Positions 53,620 through 60,723 of a stretch of 61,794 nt of DNA are shown piece after piece (position 1 is the stretch's first letter; the number at the start of each line of letters is the position of its first letter). The notes beneath the pieces are model-generated. The model was given only the letters and a program-made list of their open reading frames with translations, searched no databases and was not told the origin of the DNA. The stretch is from Acidimicrobiales bacterium (GTDB lineage Bacteria > Actinomycetota > Acidimicrobiia > Acidimicrobiales > Ilumatobacteraceae). The stretch spans positions 1 to 61,794 of the forward strand of contig JAURCL010000007.1 in NCBI GenBank assembly GCA_030828465.1. The letters run 5' to 3'. Position numbers and translations under genes: made by a program.

Positions 53620-54465
53620 CTAGGTGTTGCAGAACTCTGGGGTTTTCGCGCCCTGGTAGAGCCTGTCGGCCCACACCTGCGTGGGTTCGGCGAGGTCGTT
53701 GAGTTCGTCCGGGCTCATGTACTCCATCGGGCACAGCCAGATCTCCGGCTGACTGTTGGACTGTTTGACGGTCATGTGGACGTGTGCCCATTCGTCCTGA
53801 CCGAGGAGGATGCCGATCGGCTGACCCATCTCGACCCGCTCGCCACGCTCGACCGTCATGGCATCGAGCATCTGCTGAGAGAGGATCGCCTGCTCGGCGA
53901 TCTTCGCCTCATCGGCGGGACCCGCTGAGGGTTCGAGGCTGTATGACACGACCTGGCCGCTGTCGGCGATGATCATGAGGTTGACCTGGAAGGCGCCGTC
54001 GGGCTGTCGTTCCATCACTTTGGCGTCCTGGAAGGTTCCTGAGATCGCTGACAGCACGGTCACTTGCGGTTCGGTGACGAAGTAGTCGACCCCGTTGTGG
54101 AACTGAATGCCGATGCCGTTGTCGTGCGTCGCGAACGGCTGCGACGCCCACATCGCATCGAGCTCCGCGATTGGATGGGTGACGATCAGCGGAACCGGGT
54201 CGTCGGGCTGGGTCTCAGTTGGCTCCGGCTCGGCCGAAGCGGGCTCCTCGGCCTCGGTGGGCGCCTCGGCGGTGTCCGCGGGCGTCGCCTCGTCGTTGTC
54301 GGCGGCCGTCTCGGAGTCGAGGGTCTCGGCGCTGTCCTCAGCGCTGTCCTCGGCCTCGGGCTGTTGCTCGGCGCGGGTTGCGGTCACCGCATCGGCGGGG
54401 CTGTCTGTGCTGCCACATGCGGTAAGCGCGAGCGGTACGACGAGCAGGGTGAGGCATCGGCGCAT
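53620..54465 (-). CDS. Lipoprotein with LytM/M23-like peptidase domain
   Basis: 281 aa. Signal peptide with lipobox LTAC (Cys17), an acidic Ala/Glu/Thr linker (about 25-90), then a domain with HNGVDYF (H123, D127) and WAHVHMTV about 110 residues later. These match the HxxxD and HxH zinc ligands of LytM-type peptidases. Surrounding residues differ from canonical members, so it may be an active endopeptidase or a metal-free relative. ATG 54465 is 6 nt behind TAGGGT on the minus strand. Confidence 0.68.
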   Translation of the reverse strand: MRRCLTLLVVPLALTACGSTDSPADAVTATRAEQQPEAEDSAEDSAETLDSETAADNDEATPADTAEAPTEAEEPASAEPEPTETQPDDPVPLIVTHPIAELDAMWASQPFATHDNGIGIQFHNGVDYFVTEPQVTVLSAISGTFQDAKVMERQPDGAFQVNLMIIADSGQVVSYSLEPSAGPADEAKIAEQAILSQQMLDAMTVERGERVEMGQPIGILLGQDEWAHVHMTVKQSNSQPEIWLCPMEYMSPDELNDLAEPTQVWADRLYQGAKTPEFCNT

Positions 54466-54603
54466 TCCTCGACCCTACTGATCCCGCGTGGTTGCCGAGA
54501 TCGCTGATGCGGGCGTTCGGGCATTGCGTCGGGTGGTGGTGCACCGAGACGTCTAAGTTCGGGAGTCCATGGGGGAGCGGTGGAGCGTCGAGCGGGTCAT
54601 CGA

Positions 54604-54960
54604 CTAGCTGATCGCGATGATCTGCACCACCGCGATCAGCGCCGTGAAGAGCGCGTTCGTCGCTCGGTAGAAGTTGTACTGGCCGACCGGCGCGATCGAG
54701 GCGCCCACCGGGCTGTTCGCGACGCTTTCCGGCATCGACTCGCTCATCTTGATCCAGCCCTGTTGGGCGGCGTCGAAGCTCAGGATGCCGAACAGGGCGA
54801 TTCCAATCGCCGTGACGGTCAACATCAGCGCGAAGTCACTCGTGGTGCCGAAGACGATGATCGCGGTCAGTGCACTTGACGCGATGAAGTAGGTGAGTTG
54901 ATTCGTGCGCATCCGGTCCGACATCTGCCGTCCCAACTCCAACCAGGCTGCTTCGGTCAT
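54604..54960 (-). CDS. Small membrane protein of unknown function
   Basis: 118 aa with three hydrophobic segments (about 24-42, 45-63 and 99-118 at the extreme C-terminus). No motif recognised. AGGGAG lies about 7 nt before ATG 54960. A TTG further upstream (54981) would add 7 residues and is less likely. The last residues end inside the third membrane segment. Confidence 0.55.
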   Translation of the reverse strand: MTEAAWLELGRQMSDRMRTNQLTYFIASSALTAIIVFGTTSDFALMLTVTAIGIALFGILSFDAAQQGWIKMSESMPESVANSPVGASIAPVGQYNFYRATNALFTALIAVVQIIAIS

Positions 54961-55139
54961 CGTGATCTCCCTGTTGGTCAACGGGCGCTCCGAATGAGGC
55001 TGCCCTGCCGGCAGGATCGTGAATCACGCTTGCGAAAACCTTGTCATGCCGGGTGACTGGGTACAGATCGCCCCAGTCACCCGCTGAGTCCCTGCCGATC
55101 ATCTGGGATACACCTGAAACCGAACAGGAGGCAGGCAAC

Positions 55140-55310
55140 ATGAGCGAACGACACATCCACCCGGAGTTCGGACAACTCACGTTGCTGCCGCAGACGTCAC
55201 CGGACAACCCGTTGGCGATCGACCCTCGCACCCGTGAGCGAGGCTTGCAGCACGTCACCGAGATCCGTCGGGAGTTGGCTGCCCGAAAAGCACTGCGCGA
55301 GGCAGCCTGA
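55140..55310 (+). CDS. 56-aa protein of unknown function
   Basis: 56 aa, basic at the C-terminus (EIRRELAARKALREAA) and without cysteines, membrane segments or known motifs. Support comes from a perfect AGGAGG ribosome-binding site (55126-55131) 8 nt before ATG 55140. It is too short for domain assignment. It could be a small regulatory or ribosome-associated protein, which is speculation. Confidence 0.5.
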   Translation: MSERHIHPEFGQLTLLPQTSPDNPLAIDPRTRERGLQHVTEIRRELAARKALREAA

Positions 55311-55438
55311 AGCCGAGAGCTTCGTCGATCCGGAGGCGACGCCAACGGGCATCGATGGCTCGTCGAGTCACATGGGAATCGACGCGGGTGGAGTACCGTC
55401 CCAAGTGTCATCGCGCCAACCGACAGAAGAGGAAGCAC

Positions 55439-55633
55439 ATGCACACCTACGAATGCTCATCCTGTGGAATGACCGTGAACGCGACCTGTGGGGCGTGTGA
55501 CGCCCCGCTCGTGAACGATGTGCTGACCCGCGACGACGGCTCAACCGTTCAGATCTCGAAGTGCCCGAACGAGCACGGGAAGATCAAGTCGCCGCTGTGC
55601 TGCGGCGCCGACATGACCTGCTCGATCGCCTGA
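55439..55633 (+). CDS. Small zinc-ribbon protein
   Basis: 64 aa with eight cysteines in CSSCGM, CGACDAP, KCPNEHGK, CCGADMTC, strongly suggesting two zinc sites. The segment DDGSTVQISKCP and KIKSPLCCG reads like a conserved small protein family found in diverse aquatic bacteria, from memory and not verified. The ribosome-binding site AGAGGAAG (55428-55435) sits just before ATG 55439. A TACCGT at 55394-55399 is a possible -10 element. Function unknown. Confidence 0.72.
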   Translation: MHTYECSSCGMTVNATCGACDAPLVNDVLTRDDGSTVQISKCPNEHGKIKSPLCCGADMTCSIA

Positions 55634-55660
55634 ATCACCACCTCGCGATCTCGAGGTGCG

Positions 55661-56464
55661 TTATGGCGCGACCAGCGTCCCAACGGCATCGCAGGCGTTG
55701 CCGCTCGGCAAACTGACAGAGACCGTGTACTGGATCTCCTCACCGGCTGTTGCCTGATAGGGGAGGCTTGCCGTCACTACCTTGCCGTTGGCGAAGGCGT
55801 CATCGGTCGTCCATTGCTCGCCGTCGGAGATGACACCGTTGGTGCCGCCGGTATCCGCCATATTGATGTTGAAGATGACGAACTCGATGGGCATGGGCCA
55901 GAAGTCGCTGGTGTAGTCCGGGGGCTGGATGCCGTTGCTATCGGCTGTCAGATTGATGTGGAAGGTTGGCAGCGACACCTGCGACACGTTGGCCAGGAAC
56001 TCGACTCGACAGTTCGGCTGATACGCGGTCTCAACGATCGGGGCGGCGGTGGTCTCGGGCGCCGTGGTGGCCGCTGGGGTGCTCTGCTCGCCGGCTGACT
56101 CCCCGGTGTCATCTGGGTTCGGAACGCCGTCCTCGGGAAGCCCGGCGGCGCGGAGCGCCTCGAGGTGGCTCTCGCGAGTCCGCGGACCATAGACGCCGTC
56201 TGGGGTGCGACCGATCAGGTTCTGGAGCTCGCGGACTGACTCGCTCACCTCCTGCCACTCGTAGGTGCGCAGCAGGATCTCGGTCGTCGGATCGAGTGTC
56301 GTCGTGGTCACCGGCACCGTGGTCGTCGGGGCCACTGTCGTCGTCGTTGTCGGGTCGGTCGGCGCCGGGGCGGTGGCAACTACTGGTGTCGTCGCCGGGG
56401 CCTCGGCTGCCGTCGCACACGCGGTGAGCAGGAGCGCGGACGCGGAGATGACCGGAGCTCGCAT
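55661..56464 (-). CDS. Lipoprotein with peptidoglycan-binding-like domain
   Basis: 267 aa. Lipobox LLTAC (Cys16), Thr/Pro-rich linker (about 20-60), then a short helical repeat VRELQNLIGRTPDGVYGPRTRESHLEAL (two overlapping windows, residues about 77-106) like PG_binding_1, another Thr-rich linker, and a C-terminal beta-rich domain (about 150-267) of unknown type. Probably anchored in the cell envelope and contacting peptidoglycan. CAGGGT lies 6 nt before ATG 56464 on the minus strand. Confidence 0.65.
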   Translation of the reverse strand: MRAPVISASALLLTACATAAEAPATTPVVATAPAPTDPTTTTTVAPTTTVPVTTTTLDPTTEILLRTYEWQEVSESVRELQNLIGRTPDGVYGPRTRESHLEALRAAGLPEDGVPNPDDTGESAGEQSTPAATTAPETTAAPIVETAYQPNCRVEFLANVSQVSLPTFHINLTADSNGIQPPDYTSDFWPMPIEFVIFNINMADTGGTNGVISDGEQWTTDDAFANGKVVTASLPYQATAGEEIQYTVSVSLPSGNACDAVGTLVAP

Positions 56465-56568
56465 CGTTTCACCCTGCCATACCCGCGCGTTCTTGGGGAC
56501 GGATTTGGCGTCACCGACGGTCTGCGCGCTGATGAGCGTCGACGCGGCGGCACGCCTACAGTCACGTC

Positions 56569-56841
56569 GTGGCCGCCGACGATGTCGCCGATACTCCGAG
56601 TGGCCTCACGCGCGCCGAGGCTGTGAGTCGGGCCGCGGGCAACGTTCGGCGCTTGAGACGTCTGAACTTGGTGACGCTGGTGGTCGCGGTCGGCGTCTAC
56701 TCGACGCTCCTCGTGATCGCTGCTGTGGAGCGGATTCCAGGTCTGGCGGTGTTCAGTTCGTGCGTGATGCTCGCCGAACTGCTCGTGTTCCAGATCGTTC
56801 GCACACTCAGCGACCACCTCGACCTGATCCGGCCCGGTTGA
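56569..56841 (+). CDS. Small two-TM membrane protein
   Basis: 90 aa with hydrophobic segments at about 34-52 and 60-78, preceded by a basic stretch. GTG 56569 is 6 nt behind TACAGT (56557-56562), supporting the start. The stop overlaps the start of the CIA30-CapA lipoprotein by 1 nt, so the two are probably co-translated. No family recognised. Confidence 0.6.
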   Translation: MAADDVADTPSGLTRAEAVSRAAGNVRRLRRLNLVTLVVAVGVYSTLLVIAAVERIPGLAVFSSCVMLAELLVFQIVRTLSDHLDLIRPG

Positions 56842-58673
56842 TGCGGGTCGCATCGGTTGTTGCCGCGGCGACCTGCCTCGCTGCTTGCTCGCCGGGCGGC
56901 GTATCCCCATCGAGTTCGTCGCAGAGCGAGGTCGCGGTGGTGCCGGCTGAGCCGTTGAACGATGACGCTGACCTCGGAACCGAGAGCGACAGCTCGCCAG
57001 TCAGCACGGGCGATGCTCCCGCGACCACCGTGCTCGTCGAGGAGGTATCGGAGGCGCTGGAGTGTGTTCGCATCACGGACTTCGACTCGACGACCTGGTT
57101 CATCGTGAACGACGGCGTCATGGGTGGACGATCCGTGGGCGACGGCTACCTCGAAGCGGGCGTGCTGACCTTCTTCGGCGAGATCGTCACCGACGGGGGA
57201 GGCTTCTCCTCGCTCCGAGGCCAACTGGACGGCGGCCTCGGTGACGCCAACCGACTACGCCTGCGGCTCCGCTCCGACGGCCGCGAGTACGAACTCCTCG
57301 CCGAGGATGTCGAATCGGAGAATCGACGCGTGACCCACTACACGTCGATCGAGACGACCGGAGATGAATGGCAGGAGGTCGACGTCCCTCTGACCGCCAT
57401 GGAGTCGCGGATCTTCGGCAACCCGGTCGACGCCGTGCCGTTCGACCCGCGGACTGCCACCCAGATCGGCATCATCCTCTCCGACGGGAACGACGGCCCG
57501 TTCCGACTCGAGCTCGATTGGATCGACGCTTGCAGTCCCAGTGAGGAGTCGGTGACGGCCGATCAGGACTCCGACGGCTCCGAAGCCGCAACCGCCCCGT
57601 CAATTACCCCGACCAGCACAACCACCAGCGTGCCGGATCCGCCACAGGAGTTCACGATGGCGTTCACCGGCGACGTGCTGATCCACTCCCACATCTGGCG
57701 ACAGGCCGAACGCAACGCCGCCGAAGTCGAACTCGACGTCGAGTACGACTTCACCCCGATGTTCTCCGACATCACGGCCCGCCTCGAGGCCGTCGACCTG
57801 GCGGTGTGCCACCTCGAGGTGCCGGTTCGGCTTCCGGGCAACGAACCGTCGACCCATCCGATCTACGGAGCACCACGAGAGATCGTCAGCGACCTTGCCG
57901 CAGCCGGCTACGACCACTGCTCGACAGCCAGCAACCACACCCTCGACCAGGGAACCGACGGCATCGACCTCACCGTTGCCGCCTTCGAAGAAGCCGGAAT
58001 CACCCAGTCGGGCATGGCACGCACCCCCGACGAGATCGAGCCTCGCCTCCGACCGTTCACCCTCGCCGACGGCTCCACCGTCGACGCGGCACTGCTGTCG
58101 TACACCTGGAGCTTCAACGGGCTGTCGCTCCCCGCTGACGAGCCGTGGCGATCAGCGCTCATCGACCCCGAACGCATCATCGAAGACGCGGAGACCGCCC
58201 GCGAAATCGGTGCCGACCTCGTCGTCGTGTCACTGCACTGGGGAGCTGAGAAGGTGAGCGCCGTCACCTCACGGCAGCGGACATGGGCCGACCAGATCAC
58301 GGCCTCCGGCCTCGTCGACCTCATCGTCGGTCACCACGCCCATGTACTCCAGCCGATCGAGCAGGTCAACGGGGTGTGGGTCGTCTACGGCCTCGGGAAC
58401 GTGCTGAGTTTCCACCCCACGACCGACGAGTGGCCGGCCGAGTCCCAAGACGCCGCGATCGTCAGCGTCGCCGTGACCATCGACAACGGTGCGGTGACTG
58501 TCGCCGCTCCCGAGGTGTTCCCGACCTGGGTTGACAAGGGGAACGGTCGGGTGATCCGAGACGTGCTCGCCGGACTCGCCGACGAGGACACCTCGGCCTG
58601 GCGCCGAGGACAGCTGGCGGCATCACTGGAACGGACAGAGCGCGTGCTCGGTGGCTTCGTCCCGGGTGACTGA
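56841..58673 (+). CDS. Lipoprotein fusing a CIA30-like domain to a CapA-like metallophosphatase
   Basis: 610 aa. Lipobox LAAC (Cys16) and an acidic linker. Residues about 74-232 resemble CIA30/complex I intermediate-associated proteins: VNDGVMGGRSVG, GGFSSLRGQ, RLRSDGREYEL and FRLELDWID. A Thr/Ser linker leads to a CapA (PGA_cap) domain at about 270-600 with MAFTGDVLIHSHI, CHLEVPV, STASNHTLDQGTDG, SLHWGAE and VGHHAHVLQP, i.e. the metal-binding set of this metallophosphatase fold. CapA-family proteins help make or export poly-gamma-glutamate-like polymers, but the substrate here is unknown. It is coupled to the small membrane protein upstream. Confidence 0.86.
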   Translation: MRVASVVAAATCLAACSPGGVSPSSSSQSEVAVVPAEPLNDDADLGTESDSSPVSTGDAPATTVLVEEVSEALECVRITDFDSTTWFIVNDGVMGGRSVGDGYLEAGVLTFFGEIVTDGGGFSSLRGQLDGGLGDANRLRLRLRSDGREYELLAEDVESENRRVTHYTSIETTGDEWQEVDVPLTAMESRIFGNPVDAVPFDPRTATQIGIILSDGNDGPFRLELDWIDACSPSEESVTADQDSDGSEAATAPSITPTSTTTSVPDPPQEFTMAFTGDVLIHSHIWRQAERNAAEVELDVEYDFTPMFSDITARLEAVDLAVCHLEVPVRLPGNEPSTHPIYGAPREIVSDLAAAGYDHCSTASNHTLDQGTDGIDLTVAAFEEAGITQSGMARTPDEIEPRLRPFTLADGSTVDAALLSYTWSFNGLSLPADEPWRSALIDPERIIEDAETAREIGADLVVVSLHWGAEKVSAVTSRQRTWADQITASGLVDLIVGHHAHVLQPIEQVNGVWVVYGLGNVLSFHPTTDEWPAESQDAAIVSVAVTIDNGAVTVAAPEVFPTWVDKGNGRVIRDVLAGLADEDTSAWRRGQLAASLERTERVLGGFVPGD

Positions 58674-58677
58674 CCGC

Positions 58678-58702
58678 GGCCGGCGGGGAGGTTCAGCCGG
58701 CC
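58678..58702. terminator. Hairpin between convergent CapA-fusion and glutathione peroxidase genes
   Basis: GGCCGGC (58678-58684) pairs with GCCGGCC (58696-58702) over an 11-nt loop, spanning the 19-bp convergent gap and the last codons of the peroxidase gene. It could serve both strands; there is no U tract. Confidence 0.4.
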
Positions 58703-59238
58703 AGCGCGGCCTCGATCGCCGCGATGACCTCATCCCGATCCACCTTGCAGTTGGGCGCGAAACGCGCGACCGCCGAACCGTCACGACCGATCAGGAACTT
58801 CTCGAAGTTCCACAGCACCTCGGGCGGGTCGGTGGTCTCGATATTGAACCCGTGAAGACGCTCACGCTGCTTCTCCGGTTCGCCGGCGGCTTCGGGCTGC
58901 TGCTCGATCAAGGCGGAGTAAAGCGTGTGACGGCCATCACCGACCACGGTGATCTTCGAGAACATCGGGAAAGTGACGTCGTACGTGCTGCGGCAGAAGT
59001 CGGCGATCTCATCCTCGGAGCCCGGCTCCTGCCCGAGGAAGTCGTTGGCGGGAAACCCGCAGACAGCGAACCCCTGGTCTGCGTACTTGCGGTGGACCGC
59101 TTCGAGGCCCTCGTACTGCGGGGTCAGGCCGCACTTCGAGGCGACGTTGACGACGAGGAGCACCTCGGCGTCGAGCGCGCCGAGGGTGGTCTCGACACCG
59201 TCGATGGTGGTCACAGGGATGTCCTTGAGTGTTGTCAC
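58693..59238 (-). CDS. Glutathione peroxidase-family thiol peroxidase
   Basis: 181 aa thioredoxin-fold peroxidase. The peroxidatic Cys is in NVASKCGLTPQY; FPANDFLGQEPG and VLWNFEKFLIG supply the usual Gln and Trp-Asn of the catalytic tetrad. As actinobacteria usually lack glutathione, reduction by thioredoxin or mycothiol-linked systems is likely (inference). The GTG start has no visible ribosome-binding site. Detoxifies hydroperoxides. Confidence 0.92.
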   Translation of the reverse strand: MTTLKDIPVTTIDGVETTLGALDAEVLLVVNVASKCGLTPQYEGLEAVHRKYADQGFAVCGFPANDFLGQEPGSEDEIADFCRSTYDVTFPMFSKITVVGDGRHTLYSALIEQQPEAAGEPEKQRERLHGFNIETTDPPEVLWNFEKFLIGRDGSAVARFAPNCKVDRDEVIAAIEAALAG

Positions 59239-59289
59239 GCGACGGTCAACGCTGATCGCCGCGCGGTATTCCGGCTTTCGACAAGATTT

Positions 59290-59979
59290 TCACAAGGCAT
59301 CGTCGAGATAGAGCCGCGCAGTGTCCTCAGCCGAATACCCGCCGGCCGCGACCCGGGCCTCAAGGCTTCGTCGGGTGACCGAACCAAGGGCGCTGATCGC
59401 CAGCAGTTCTCGAGCCCCGTCGAGGTCATTGCGGTCGACGTTCAGGATGCGTCCGGCTCGCTCGACGGTCATCGAGTGGGTGGCCCGCTCGACGACCTCG
59501 AAGACGTCGCCGGCGACTACGGCGCCCGGCTCGAGCACTCGGAGCAGATAGCCGGTGAACCCGGTGATCTGCACCTCGACCGGCAGCGACCGTCGCTGGA
59601 AGCGGGCGGCGAGCTTGAAGCAGGGACTGCGTGGCTGGGTCACCTGGATCCGAGCGGTTCCGCAGGCGATCACATCGCCGATGGACACCTCGGACTCGAG
59701 AAGGCCGCGGGTGGTGAGGTTCTCCGCCATCGCCCCGGTCGCCGGAAGATCGAGCCCGACGGAACGCCAATGGTCGTAGTGCTCGATCGGGTACACGAGC
59801 AACGCCATGTCAGGCCCGCCGTGATGCTCGTAGACATGCTCATCGCCGGGAAGTCCGAGCGGGCCGATCTCCACGGGTTGCCCGACAGCGTGCTTCACGA
59901 ACGCCGTCTCGATCTCCCGTGAGCCGTGACGGATCAATGCCGTCGACCCGACGTTCACACCGACGATGGAACCGCGCAC
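59290..59979 (-). CDS. MOSC-domain protein (YiiM-like)
   Basis: 229 aa. The MOSC core holds VGQPVEIGPLGLPGDEHVYEHHGGPDMALLVYP (several motifs) and the conserved Cys in QPRSPCFKLAARFQ; a C-terminal three-helix segment (about 170-225) is as in YiiM. YiiM-type proteins use molybdenum cofactor to reduce N-hydroxylated compounds. GTG 59979 is 6 nt behind TAGGCT on the minus strand. Confidence 0.88.
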   Translation of the reverse strand: MRGSIVGVNVGSTALIRHGSREIETAFVKHAVGQPVEIGPLGLPGDEHVYEHHGGPDMALLVYPIEHYDHWRSVGLDLPATGAMAENLTTRGLLESEVSIGDVIACGTARIQVTQPRSPCFKLAARFQRRSLPVEVQITGFTGYLLRVLEPGAVVAGDVFEVVERATHSMTVERAGRILNVDRNDLDGARELLAISALGSVTRRSLEARVAAGGYSAEDTARLYLDDAL

Positions 59980-60003
59980 GACGTGAGCCTAAGTGCGCGG
60001 CCG

Positions 60004-60693
60004 TCAGAGAATGGCGCGCGGATCGACCGCCCGCATCTCGGCGACCACCTCGCCACGGACGATCTCCACCGTCTTGGCGTAGGAACGCTGATCGAGCTCA
60101 GCGAGTCCGGTCGCCACCTCGATGGCACGAGCGACGACCGCCGATTCATCGACCACCTCGTCGAGGAACCCGGCGTCGCGGGCGGAGGCGCCGTCGAAGA
60201 GGCGGGCGAGGGTGGTGGAGGCGTGGAAGTGGCGCTTGCTCAACCGCTCCCGGGCGATGATCAACGCCCAGGGCGGCAGCACCATGCCGATCGCCACCTC
60301 GTTGAGCCCGATCTTGACCGGACCGTCGACACCGACCCGATGATCACAACCGAGCAGCACCAGCGCTCCGGCGGCGACGGCGTGCCCGGTCGCCGCAGCG
60401 ACCACCGGGACCGTTGAGGCGTACAGGTCGGCCACGAGCGCCCCGCCGGCGGCCACCAACTCGACGACCGCGTCGACGTCTCCCGCGCGCATGGCGGTCA
60501 AGTCGAAACCACCGCTGAATCGACCGGGCCGTCCGGTGAGGACGAGGGCGCGAGTGGAGGGGTCCGCCTCAGCGTCGCGCAGAGCGCCACGCAGACGCTC
60601 GATCACCTCGAGGGAGAAGGCATTCGCCTTGCCGTCATCCATGGTGATGACGCGGACCGCGCCGTCCTGGGAGGTCGTGATGCTGTCGCTCAT
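60004..60693 (-). CDS. Enoyl-CoA hydratase/isomerase family protein
   Basis: 229 aa crotonase-like protein with VITMDDGKANAFSLEVIER, PGRFSGGFDLTAM (oxyanion hole) and ATGHAVAAGALVLLGCDHRVG. The position of the first catalytic Glu is AAGALVLL, lacking an acidic residue, so hydratase activity may be altered; ECI-like isomerase or an inactive relative is possible. ATG 60693 is 6 nt behind CATAGT. Shorter than the 258-aa copy at 9.4 kb. Confidence 0.85.
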   Translation of the reverse strand: MSDSITTSQDGAVRVITMDDGKANAFSLEVIERLRGALRDAEADPSTRALVLTGRPGRFSGGFDLTAMRAGDVDAVVELVAAGGALVADLYASTVPVVAAATGHAVAAGALVLLGCDHRVGVDGPVKIGLNEVAIGMVLPPWALIIARERLSKRHFHASTTLARLFDGASARDAGFLDEVVDESAVVARAIEVATGLAELDQRSYAKTVEIVRGEVVAEMRAVDPRAIL

Positions 60694-60723
60694 GCACCCA
60701 CTATGGCTGAACGGTCCGAGTGC

